From: CAZHUM01 sp046484045
Lineage (GTDB): Archaea; Thermoplasmatota; Thermoplasmata; Halarchaeoplasmatales; Halarchaeoplasmataceae
NCBI GenBank assembly: GCA_046484045.1
Contig: JAWOBZ010000104.1
Coordinates: 1-20,007, forward strand
Direction of reading: 5' to 3'
Length of the DNA: 20,007 bases
In this document: positions 13,128 through 20,007 of the stretch, in pieces
Layout of the letters: each line of letters begins with the position of its first letter
Numbering within the stretch: position 1 is the stretch's first letter
Translations under genes and position numbers: made by a program
Notes under the pieces: model-generated
What the model saw: the letters and a program-made list of their open reading frames with translations, nothing else
The model's database searches: none
Told to the model about the DNA's origin: nothing

Positions 13128-14469
13128 GGAATACGATTATGAATATCGCTATCAGGAGACCGAATATGGCGAAGGTCTCGGACATCACGCTGAATATCAT
13201 GCCTTTACCGAAGGTTTCCTCTCTTCTGGAAACTGCTGCGATAGCGGAACCGGATGTGATCCCCTGTCCGATACCCGAGAGGCCAGCTATACCGATGGCT
13301 AGCCCCGCTCCCAGTGCTGCTATCCCCATGGAAACGGTGGTACTTGCCTTTCCTGCGAACATGCCACTGAAAACCATCAGAAGAATTGCCACCAATAAAC
13401 CGTAGATTGCTTGAGTTTCGGGCAGTACAGAGAAAACCATACCTTTACCGAACATATCCTCTCTCTCTGCAACGGTAGCGATCCCGCTCGATGCTGCGAT
13501 GCCCTGTCCGATGGCTGATAGTCCGGCGATACCGACTGCTAACCCCGCTCCGATAGCCACTAGTCCCATACTGTAACCTGACTGACCCGCCATCATCGGT
13601 TTTGGATTACCGCCTAGAAGTCCGGTAAAAACCATCAGAAGTATGGCTATGAGTAGACCATATATCGCTTGGGTCTCAGGAAGCACCGAGAAAACCACTC
13701 CTTTACCGAAAAGATCTTCGTTCTCGCTGTAAGCCGCTATACCACCAGAGGCAGCTATACCCTGTCCAATCGCAGATAATCCCGCAACTCCCACAGCCAA
13801 TCCAATACCGATAGCGGTCAAACCTACCGGGAAGGAAACATAACCGCCTCCGCCGATGATCCCGGTGAAAAGGAACAGAAGTATGGCTATAAGAAGGCCG
13901 TATATCGCTTGTGTCTGGGGGAGAGCTTGGAAAACAAGACATCTACCGAATTTATCGGGCTGCTCTGCGATGGTGCCCGCACCTGCAGCACCTGCAATAC
14001 CCACACCGATACCGGCGCCCATGCCCGCTATACCAACGGCAAGGCCGGCGCCGATGGTAGCTAGAAAAGTACCGCGTTCATCCTTCTTGATCTCTAAAAG
14101 TACCGAGTCAGTGTATTCTCCATCATTAACTTCCAAAGTAACCCGGTATTCCCCCTCGTTCTTATATATGTGGCTGGTGTTGATCTCCTGTGAACTTTCA
14201 CCGTCTCCGAAATCCCAGTTTACACTCTCTATGTCGTCGAACGTATAATTGTTGAGCAGTATCTGAAAATTTAATTCGACCCCTTTGGATGTTTCAATGT
14301 AGTACAAGCTTTTCACCCCTGGATCTTCCTCGTTCACTAGTATATTCAACCTGCCGCTTCCGTCTGCGGCTTCAGCGTCCATCAACGGGATCAAGGTCAA
14401 GCTGAACATCAATACGAGCAAACCGACCATCATCCAATGTTTTCTATCAACGATAGATCTTCTCATCAT
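13111..14469 (-). CDS. atpK: A-type ATP synthase rotor subunit K: signal peptide, PKD domain and four c-type hairpins
   Basis: A 452-residue rotor-ring (proteolipid) subunit; ordinary versions have one or two hairpins (about 70-160 residues). Parts: basic start and signal peptide (hydrophobic core about 13-30, likely cleavage after AEA at residue 34); a PKD-type domain (37-127) with VNWDFGDG and GEYRVTLEVNDG; then four hairpins at about 135-206, 214-285, 300-372 and 379-450. Hairpins 2-4 keep the outer-helix glutamate (E265 and E351 in PETQAIYG, E431 in SETFAIFG) and an inner-helix Gln (Q236, Q322, Q402). Hairpin 1 has Q185 in PQTQAIYG and Gly155, so it should not carry an ion. Rotor subunits of this class have both termini outside the cell, so the PKD domain would be extracellular. 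The ATG overlaps the atpI stop by 4 nt. Confidence 0.95.
   Translation of the reverse strand: MMRRSIVDRKHWMMVGLLVLMFSLTLIPLMDAEAADGSGRLNILVNEEDPGVKSLYYIETSKGVELNFQILLNNYTFDDIESVNWDFGDGESSQEINTSHIYKNEGEYRVTLEVNDGEYTDSVLLEIKKDERGTFLATIGAGLAVGIAGMGAGIGVGIAGAAGAGTIAEQPDKFGRCLVFQALPQTQAIYGLLIAILLFLFTGIIGGGGYVSFPVGLTAIGIGLAVGVAGLSAIGQGIAASGGIAAYSENEDLFGKGVVFSVLPETQAIYGLLIAILLMVFTGLLGGNPKPMMAGQSGYSMGLVAIGAGLAVGIAGLSAIGQGIAASSGIATVAEREDMFGKGMVFSVLPETQAIYGLLVAILLMVFSGMFAGKASTTVSMGIAALGAGLAIGIAGLSGIGQGITSGSAIAAVSRREETFGKGMIFSVMSETFAIFGLLIAIFIIVFLGFMG
13120..14067 (-). repeat. Four-fold tandem repeat of the rotor hairpin within atpK
   Basis: Four units of about 215 bp with spacers (at about 13852-14067, 13615-13830, 13354-13572 and 13120-13335) code for similar hairpins. 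Units 2 and 3 are almost the same in protein over the FGKG-to-GLL region, yet the DNA differs at nearly every third position: in SVLPETQAIYGLL, 11 of 13 codons differ. The repeat is therefore clear in protein but weak in DNA, which argues against a recent duplication. Confidence 0.9.
14089..14361 (-). other. PKD domain segment of atpK
   Basis: Residues 37-127 of AtpK. The PKD hallmark WDFGDG (85-90), a following HIYKNEGEYRVTLEV strand pair (100-114) and a closing SVLLEIKK strand are all present. Two N-X-S/T sequons (N74, N97) fit an extracellular, possibly glycosylated surface. The segment is in one uninterrupted frame with the signal peptide and the first hairpin, with only about 7 residues of linker before the first membrane helix. 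Confidence 0.88.
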
Positions 14470-16607
14470 TCGATCACTTCCTTTTCATTATATTCAGTGT
14501 GTATCCTTTCTTGTTTAAACGGGGTGAAAGGTGAACCCCCTCCTTCGTAAAAATATCCGAAGAATTCTACATACTGGAGTCTAAGTGAATGTACGAAAGA
14601 CCCCAGTGCTTGGAGGACTAAATTGATAAGATGTCCTCCTATGATAACTATGATCGCGAGTATATAAAAGGGATACAGTGGATTGATAACACCCAGCCCC
14701 CCGAAGACGGCAAGCGAAGCACCCAACATCATCATTTTCTTACTATCCTTAACTCTACTTAAACCTAGTAATACCAATCCAGCAACTGCGATGGGTGCCG
14801 TTACGATAATACCTATTGTTCCACCGGATATCAGGTCCGACAGCACGTTGACCGTAAGGGCTATCCCCGCCGTGGCCAATCCCAAAGCCAGTATCCTGGC
14901 GAAGGAAAGGAAATCCCCTATGAAACCGGTCAGTTCGAAAAAAGATAATCCTTTGGCTCTCATGATCAGTAGGAGTAAACCGCCTGCGACTAACAACCAT
15001 GCCGCCGTATAGATGATATCTGAATAAGCGAACCATCCGAAGAGCTTACCTGATATCAGGATGAAACCACCGGGCTGCAGCAGCCACCAGGAAACGTTTT
15101 CCATCAGTATGTCTTTGTAATACCTTTTATGGATGTATTTGATCAAGGAAAGGACCAGCCCAGTATTTATGTAAACCAGACCGATGATAAGTGAGATTAT
15201 AAGGAGTGTTAGCGGCCCTTCTCCTTTCAGGGTGTCCAAGAGTACCGGAAGATGTATACCGAAGTGTCCCAGTAGATTGGGATAATCCGACCTACCGGGG
15301 CCAAGAAAACCTCCCTGGATAATACCGAAAAATATCGTCGATATCCCGGCAGCTAGGAGTATCCATCCGAAGTCTTTGATCCCCTTGTAAACTCTCCCAG
15401 GTCCTTTGACGAGAACCACCGCGGTGATGGTTATTATGGCACCATAGACCGCATCCCCCAACATCAGTCCGAAGAAGAAAACGAATACTGGTGCTAAGAT
15501 GAACGTCGGGTCGACTTCGTCGTAACTCGGTGGGGCGAACATATTGGTTAGGAGTTCGAAAGGTCGAATAAACCTAGGGTTCTTTAGTGAAGTCGGTACG
15601 TCGTCCATGTCCTCTGGGTCCTCAGCGATTACTAGAGAGCATCCCTTCGTTTTCTTATCTACTATATCTTTTACCCTGTCGACGTCTTCCGATGTAGTCC
15701 AGGCTTTGATTACTGAAGCCGCATCCGTTTTACCGAAATTCTGTACGACCTCGTTCCTGTGTCTGTGTATATCGATCTCCTCTCTCAACACGAGGTATCT
15801 CTTTTCTTCTTCCGCTTTCCATTTTTTAAGTTCTTCCGTGATCTTATCTTTTTCATCCTCGAGTTCTTTTATCTTTAATTCTAATTTATTATTTGCTGTT
15901 TTAGGGGTTCCTCGGATGCCCTCGACGTCTATCTGTTTAACCTCTCCCTTTCTCATGGCACTTTCCAGTTTGTTTTTCCTTCTAATATAAGTCCCAGCTA
16001 CCACGATAAAATCCTCTTCTCCCGCTCTCTCTATATGATGAAAGGAGGTATCGATCTTCGATATCGCTTTTTTGAACTTGTCAGGCTCATCGGTTTTCCC
16101 AATTTTGATGACGGTGTACTCGGATTCTCCGAAGTAACTCAATTCAACGTCTAAATGTAGAAGGGATGTCAAGTTCTCTTTCAAGTTCTCGTGATCTTCT
16201 ATTTTTTCTACGATCTTTCCTCTCCTTCTGTAGAGTGCGAGTATTTTTTTACCGCTGTTATTCAATAGACTTTCAGCTTCATCGAGGATGGCATCCAATG
16301 GTTCTTCAATTCCCTTGACCCTTTTTATCTCACGAGGTTTAAAGAAGTCCATCAACCCTGCTTCCTCCTTTTTTATCCCCTTCAGCACATCGATCACTGA
16401 AGAAAGTTTAATATCGTATTCCGTACATCTATTGACCTTTTCCGAGAGGGATCCTGGGTCCACAAGGTACCTTACGTCTCTATCCCTATCTATACTTGAT
16501 ATCTCGACTACGCCTTCTTTCTGCAGCCCCTCAACAGCATCCTCTATATAATCATCATGAACGACGATGGTTAGATCCTTCATCCTCTCAGGGAATAGAA
16601 TTTTCAT
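14466..16607 (-). CDS. atpI: A-type ATP synthase membrane subunit I
   Basis: A 713-residue stator subunit (V-type a homologue) that carries the ion half-channels next to the K ring. The first about 350 residues are cytoplasmic, rich in charged helices and coiled coil (about 235-275), and contact the peripheral stalks. The membrane half starts near the APPSYDEVDPTFILAP segment with FFFGLMLGDAVYGAIITI and has about seven or eight membrane segments. The essential arginine lies in the conserved FLSFARILALGLATAGIAL stretch. The C-terminus has the typical LVLQALGSFVHSLRLQYVEFFGYFYEGGG block. The ATG overlaps the atpH stop by 4 nt in the sequence GAGGAGGAATGA, which also supplies the ribosome-binding site. 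Confidence 0.97.
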   Translation of the reverse strand: MKILFPERMKDLTIVVHDDYIEDAVEGLQKEGVVEISSIDRDRDVRYLVDPGSLSEKVNRCTEYDIKLSSVIDVLKGIKKEEAGLMDFFKPREIKRVKGIEEPLDAILDEAESLLNNSGKKILALYRRRGKIVEKIEDHENLKENLTSLLHLDVELSYFGESEYTVIKIGKTDEPDKFKKAISKIDTSFHHIERAGEEDFIVVAGTYIRRKNKLESAMRKGEVKQIDVEGIRGTPKTANNKLELKIKELEDEKDKITEELKKWKAEEEKRYLVLREEIDIHRHRNEVVQNFGKTDAASVIKAWTTSEDVDRVKDIVDKKTKGCSLVIAEDPEDMDDVPTSLKNPRFIRPFELLTNMFAPPSYDEVDPTFILAPVFVFFFGLMLGDAVYGAIITITAVVLVKGPGRVYKGIKDFGWILLAAGISTIFFGIIQGGFLGPGRSDYPNLLGHFGIHLPVLLDTLKGEGPLTLLIISLIIGLVYINTGLVLSLIKYIHKRYYKDILMENVSWWLLQPGGFILISGKLFGWFAYSDIIYTAAWLLVAGGLLLLIMRAKGLSFFELTGFIGDFLSFARILALGLATAGIALTVNVLSDLISGGTIGIIVTAPIAVAGLVLLGLSRVKDSKKMMMLGASLAVFGGLGVINPLYPFYILAIIVIIGGHLINLVLQALGSFVHSLRLQYVEFFGYFYEGGGSPFTPFKQERIHTEYNEKEVIE

Positions 16608-16918
16608 TCCTCCTCTAATCTAGATACAACATGAGAAACGGCATTTTCAATATTTTTGTCCGCCTGATTTTTTAGAAGCTCAATATCTATTTTCCCCTGT
16701 TTTTCTATCTCATCGACCTTCTTTTCAGCCTCTTCTTTTTTTTCCTTTTCCTTTTGGTCTAGGTTTTTTTTCAAAGAATATATCTCATCCGCCTTTTTCT
16801 GTTCGGCTTTCTCTATCTCCCTCTTCAATTGTTTCTTTGCTTCATCCTGCGCTTCCTCTATCTTTTTAACGGCCTTTTTCTCGGCCTTCTTTATCTTCTT
16901 TATCTCGTCCAATGCCAA
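16604..16918 (-). CDS. atpH: A-type ATP synthase subunit H
   Basis: A 104-residue, almost wholly charged helical protein, ending SHVVSRLEEE. It has the composition, length and operon position of subunit H, which pairs with the N-terminal helix of E to form the right-handed coiled-coil peripheral stalk. Primary sequence conservation in this family is low, so context carries much of the call. The start is a TTG at 16918 (MALDEIKK), chosen because AGGAGGT ends 7 nt before it; a second TTG at 16912 would be 13 nt away. It is the first gene of the operon. Confidence 0.85.
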   Translation of the reverse strand: MALDEIKKIKKAEKKAVKKIEEAQDEAKKQLKREIEKAEQKKADEIYSLKKNLDQKEKEKKEEAEKKVDEIEKQGKIDIELLKNQADKNIENAVSHVVSRLEEE

Positions 16919-16925
16919 AGGGAAA

Positions 16926-16932
16926 ACCTCCT
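16926..16932 (-). promoter_or_regulatory. Shine-Dalgarno sequence deciding the TTG start of atpH
   Basis: AGGAGGT on the minus strand with 7 nt to the TTG at 16918. It shows that this mRNA is leadered, unlike those of most single genes in the window, and that the organism uses Shine-Dalgarno initiation for the ATP synthase operon. Confidence 0.75.
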
Positions 16933-16974
16933 GGAAGTGGTAATCTAGGGGTTCTGGGATTTTGGGGTCAATCC

Positions 16975-17000
16975 TCGATAAATATTACAGATATAAGATT
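16975..17000 (-). promoter_or_regulatory. Likely promoter of the ATP synthase operon
   Basis: Two box-A-like elements face atpH: AATATTTATCG (about 16977-16988) and CTTATATC (about 16991-16999). They predict transcription starts near 16955 or 16968, giving a leader of about 35-50 nt that contains the Shine-Dalgarno sequence. Which one is used cannot be decided by eye. Confidence 0.45.
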
Positions 17001-17048
17001 TTTGGTAATATCGGTTTGGGGGAATCAGGTTTCGTGTTCCGAATCGAA

Positions 17049-17059
17049 ACTTAATATAC
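17049..17059 (+). promoter_or_regulatory. TATA box for the hybrid histidine kinase
   Basis: The sequence ACTTAATATAC is centred about 42 nt before the ATG at 17097, predicting a leader of about 15 nt. A better-looking TTTATATTA (17089-17097) lies directly on the start codon and is too close to serve this gene. The 178-bp region 16919-17096 holds this and the divergent atp promoter and nothing else I can see. Confidence 0.4.
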
Positions 17060-17096
17060 GAACAATCTTCAAATACGTTTCAACACGATTTATATT

Positions 17097-19616
17097 ATGA
17101 TGAAAGTACTATTGGTAGACGACGAGGCGGCAATATTGGAACAAACCGACCTCTTCCTAAAGAAAGAGATACCATTGATCGAGGTTGAACGGGCGGGTTC
17201 AGTTGAAGATGCACTCTCTTTCATCATGAAAGGGGATATAGACTGTATCGTATCAGACTACATGATGCCAGATAAAAACGGACTCGACCTTTTAAAGATT
17301 ATACGCCGGGAAGATTTTCAAACACCTTTTATTATATTCACGGGCAAAGGGAGGGAGGACGTAGCCATAGAAGCGTTGAACCTTGGAGCTGATAGGTACA
17401 TCCAGAAGGGAGGAGATCCCAGATCGCAATTCTATGTGTTGGCTCAAGCCATAAGGCAGGAAGTAAAACACAGGCATACAAGCGAGGAACTGGAAAGGAA
17501 GAAGGATATGTATCGAATGATCGCTGAAAATCCATATGATATGATTACATTGGTCGATCTGAACGATGACAAGATCATTTTCATCAGCCACGCAGTGCAG
17601 AAACTATTGGGATACGAGCCCGATGAGATCATCAAAAAACCTTTTTTCCAGATGATACATCCAGAGGATGAAGACGGGATAAAAGAGATGATAAAGGCCA
17701 AGCACAGACAGGGTTATACCGAGGGGACATTTCACGATAGGGTATTGAGTAAGGGGGGAGGCTACAAATGGATAGAAAATCGTTTTCGTTTGATAATGGA
17801 TGAAGAAGATGATCCACATATGCTGTTGATAGTTTCCAGGGATGCAACGGAGAAGAAAAAGGAAAGAGAACGTGTCCGTAAAGTGATGAACGATTACAAA
17901 GCCATCTTCGAAAACAGCTGGACCGCACTGCTGTTGATAGAGGAGGATAAAACCGTTTCTCTGGTCAATGAGAAATTCGAGAAGTTATCTGGATACAGTA
18001 GGGAAGAGATAGAAGGAAAAAAAAAATGGACGGATTTCGTTCATGAAGATGATCTGAAAAGGATGATATGTTATCATGAAAAAAGAAGGGATAACTCAGA
18101 GAAAGTGCTCAAGGAGTACGAAGCCCGTTTGATCCATAAAGACGGTGAGGTCGTCTGGTTTCGGATGAATGTGGATATGATACCCGGAACGGATAAGAGT
18201 GTCTGCTCTATGTTGGATGTAACTGAAAAGAGGCATCTCAAAGATGTTCATGACGGGTTGATGGAAAGCCGCCATTTCGGTTTTTTGATAGTACAGAACG
18301 GTAAGATAGTGAAATTCAATAGAGGTATTGAGCTCATGTCTGGATATAGCCCTACAGAGCTTGAAGAAAAGAACCCGTTGGATTTTATTCCTGAGGAGGA
18401 GGAAAAAAACATCGAACTCCTAGTAAAGGATATGTTGAGCGGAAAAAGAACCGAACCCTTTGAGCACGAGTACATCAAGAAGAACGGGGGTACAGGTTAC
18501 GTCATGGAGCAGATCATACCCATAGAATATCGAGGGAGAAAAGCAGCTATGATAATATTGATAGATGTAACTAATTTTAAACAGATCGGAACAGCACTAG
18601 CCAAGAGTGAAAAGGAATATGAGATGATCCTTGAGAACACCAAGGATATAATTTACTCCGTAGATGGGGAAGGTGATATACAATACATTTCGAACGCGGT
18701 CAGAGGATACGGGTTCGATCCCGATGATTTGATGGGGAAAAACATCATCGATTTTGTACATCCAGAAGATAAGGAAAAGGTCGCTGAAAAGTTTAGAACG
18801 ACGATAGATAAGAACATTGATTTTCCGATTGAAGCAAGGGTGATCGATGCACATGGTGATATCGTTCACATCGAAGAGTACGGGAAACCGATAGTCGATG
18901 AAGGTAAAGTCGTGGGGATGACCGGGGTCATCAGGGATGTCTCAGATAGGAAGAAGGTGGAGGAAAGAGTGGACATGCTGCACTCTTTACTTAGACATGA
19001 CGTTAGGAACAAAACACAGGTGACCTTAGGATACCTACAGCTGATAGAAGATATTGATCTGCCAAAAAAGGCGGATGATTATATCTCGAAGATGAAAACG
19101 AACATTGAAAAGAATATAGATCTCATAGAGAAAGTTAGAGCTTTACGAAGGGCAGAGGAGGAAGAGTTGAGAGGTATGGATATCGATAGATGTGTAAAAG
19201 AAGTGGTGCAACAGTCGAGGTCTATGATAGACCGAGACGAGATTGAGATCGATATCTCAGATGTAGAAAGATGTACTGTAAGAGCAAATACTTTGTTGGA
19301 CCAATTATTTTTCAATCTGGTTGAGAATGCATTGAATCATTCACACGGTAGTTTGGTAAAGATCAGTGTTGATTGCAAAGAGGATGTGACGGTGATAATA
19401 GAAGATAATGGTGTGGGGATATCCGACGATAAGAAAGACATCATCTTCGAAAAGGGTTATACAACTGATAATGATAGGGGGACAGGCTTGGGATTGTTTC
19501 TAGTAAAGAATCTGATCAGTATATACGGGGGTGATATCCGAGTATCGGATTCAGAATTCGGCGGAGCTAAATTTATAGTCAAACTACAAAGGTACGATCG
19601 ATCTAAGCCACTTTAA
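17097..19616 (+). CDS. Soluble hybrid sensor: receiver - four PAS - histidine kinase
   Basis: An 839-residue cytoplasmic signalling protein with no membrane segment. Order: receiver domain (about 2-120; acidic pocket VDDE, phospho-acceptor D54 in SDYMMP, T82 in FTGKG, K104); PAS 1 (about 138-252, with HPEDEDG); PAS 2 (about 265-378); PAS 3 (about 390-495); PAS 4 (about 505-618, with HPEDKEK); dimerisation/phospho-acceptor helix with LLRHDVRNK (H634); then an ATPase domain with N-box FFNLVENALNHS (739-750), DNGVGISDD (770-778) and DRGTGLGLFLV (793-803). All catalytic residues are present. The receiver-first order suggests it is switched by an upstream kinase and then tuned by PAS ligands. It heads a pair with a second receiver protein. 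Signals and target are unknown; no output DNA-binding gene is in the window. Confidence 0.92.
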   Translation: MMKVLLVDDEAAILEQTDLFLKKEIPLIEVERAGSVEDALSFIMKGDIDCIVSDYMMPDKNGLDLLKIIRREDFQTPFIIFTGKGREDVAIEALNLGADRYIQKGGDPRSQFYVLAQAIRQEVKHRHTSEELERKKDMYRMIAENPYDMITLVDLNDDKIIFISHAVQKLLGYEPDEIIKKPFFQMIHPEDEDGIKEMIKAKHRQGYTEGTFHDRVLSKGGGYKWIENRFRLIMDEEDDPHMLLIVSRDATEKKKERERVRKVMNDYKAIFENSWTALLLIEEDKTVSLVNEKFEKLSGYSREEIEGKKKWTDFVHEDDLKRMICYHEKRRDNSEKVLKEYEARLIHKDGEVVWFRMNVDMIPGTDKSVCSMLDVTEKRHLKDVHDGLMESRHFGFLIVQNGKIVKFNRGIELMSGYSPTELEEKNPLDFIPEEEEKNIELLVKDMLSGKRTEPFEHEYIKKNGGTGYVMEQIIPIEYRGRKAAMIILIDVTNFKQIGTALAKSEKEYEMILENTKDIIYSVDGEGDIQYISNAVRGYGFDPDDLMGKNIIDFVHPEDKEKVAEKFRTTIDKNIDFPIEARVIDAHGDIVHIEEYGKPIVDEGKVVGMTGVIRDVSDRKKVEERVDMLHSLLRHDVRNKTQVTLGYLQLIEDIDLPKKADDYISKMKTNIEKNIDLIEKVRALRRAEEEELRGMDIDRCVKEVVQQSRSMIDRDEIEIDISDVERCTVRANTLLDQLFFNLVENALNHSHGSLVKISVDCKEDVTVIIEDNGVGISDDKKDIIFEKGYTTDNDRGTGLGLFLVKNLISIYGGDIRVSDSEFGGAKFIVKLQRYDRSKPL

Positions 19617-19654
19617 TGATATAAACCCTAACTTAGTTTGATAAATGGGTGAAA

Positions 19655-19665
19655 CATTTATATAG
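19655..19665 (+). promoter_or_regulatory. TATA box for the second receiver-domain gene
   Basis: CATTTATATAG is close to ideal archaeal box A and is centred about 33 nt before the ATG at 19694, giving a short leader of about 6 nt. This gene is therefore likely transcribed apart from the kinase upstream. Confidence 0.6.
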
Positions 19666-19693
19666 GTTGAGGGTGAAATTAGCTTGGGTAAAA

Positions 19694-20007
19694 ATGAGAG
19701 TGTTGCTGGTAGACGATGAAGAGATGTTCTTGGAACAGACCAAGATATTCCTTGAGAGGGCCGAAACACAATTGGATATTTGCACGGCTGCTTCACCGAT
19801 GACCGCCTTAAAAAAACTGGATGAGGAAGAGATAGACGTAGTAGTTTCCGATTACAAGATGCCAGGGATGGACGGACTACAGCTATTTAGAACCATTAGA
19901 GAGAAAAAAATAATGGTGCCATTCATCATATTGACAGGGAAAGGAACAGAAAAAACAGCCATCGAAGCTTTGAATCTCGGCGTGAACAGATATTTTCGAA
20001 AAACCGG
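19694..20007 (+). CDS. Receiver-domain protein (partial), paralogue of the upstream kinase's receiver
   Basis: The first 104 codons of a gene cut by the right edge. It is a complete-looking receiver domain up to its last helix: MRVLLVDDEEMFLEQTKIF, phospho-acceptor D53 in VSDYKMPGMDG, T in ILTGKG, then IEALNLGVNRYFRKTG. It matches the upstream receiver segment by segment (LLVDDE..LEQT.., SDY.MP, PFII.TGKG, IEALNLG..RY), so the two share a recent ancestor. What follows the receiver is outside the window; a second receiver-PAS-kinase is the obvious possibility. A shorter response regulator is also possible. Confidence 0.85.
   Translation, partial: MRVLLVDDEEMFLEQTKIFLERAETQLDICTAASPMTALKKLDEEEIDVVVSDYKMPGMDGLQLFRTIREKKIMVPFIILTGKGTEKTAIEALNLGVNRYFRKT

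Noticed and set aside
13111..14469. Long atpK as several separate proteolipid genes or a fusion artefact
   Set aside because: There is no stop or frame change between signal peptide, PKD and the four hairpins, and the start overlaps atpI by 4 nt like other junctions in the operon.
17089..17097. TTTATATTA as the kinase promoter
   Set aside because: It touches the start codon; transcription from it would begin inside the receiver domain.

Overview
This is an archaeal chromosome segment, most likely from a euryarchaeote in the broad sense. The evidence is a nearly complete A-type (archaeal/vacuolar) ATP synthase operon, aIF1A, the archaea-specific tRNA(Ile2) agmatidine synthase TiaS, a Tsr3-type rRNA modification enzyme, a Trm112-like zinc protein, and TATA boxes about 25-32 nt before start codons. 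I cannot place it in an order or genus from the sequence alone. No rRNA, tRNA, CRISPR array, IS element or phage gene was seen. The window is gene-dense and no stretch above 300 bases lacks a gene.

Left part (1-6258): the start of a NIF3-like gene (minus, cut by the window edge); a nadA-HAD phosphatase pair (minus); then plus-strand genes for an HPP-family membrane protein, aIF1A (TTG start) and a 56-residue Trm112-like protein; tsr3 on the minus strand; then plus-strand RDD membrane protein + tiaS, and a small protein that looks like an H-NOX/V4R-fold (DUF2378-like) domain. Most of these are single genes or pairs with their own TATA box and no or almost no 5' leader.

Middle (6271-16918, all minus): the ATP synthase operon in the order H-I-K-E-C-F-A-B. 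Adjacent genes overlap or lie within 3 nt of each other. H, I, C and E build the stalks and membrane stator, K the rotor ring, F part of the central stalk, and A and B the catalytic head. Subunit D, the main central-stalk shaft that usually follows B, is absent: the next gene beyond B is convergent and unrelated. Two genes are remarkable. AtpA carries a full 527-residue intein with a LAGLIDADG homing endonuclease, inserted exactly in the Walker A P-loop. AtpK is a 452-residue rotor-ring protein with a signal peptide, an extracellular-type PKD domain and four c-type hairpins, of which only the last three keep the ion-binding glutamate.

Right part (17097-20007, plus): a soluble hybrid signalling protein (receiver, four PAS domains, histidine kinase) followed by the start of a second protein with a closely related receiver domain, cut by the window edge.

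The best candidate for something undescribed is the PKD-rotor fusion. The known topology of A/V-type rotor subunits puts their N-terminus outside the cell, so the fusion would place a crown of PKD domains on the outer face of a rotating ring.
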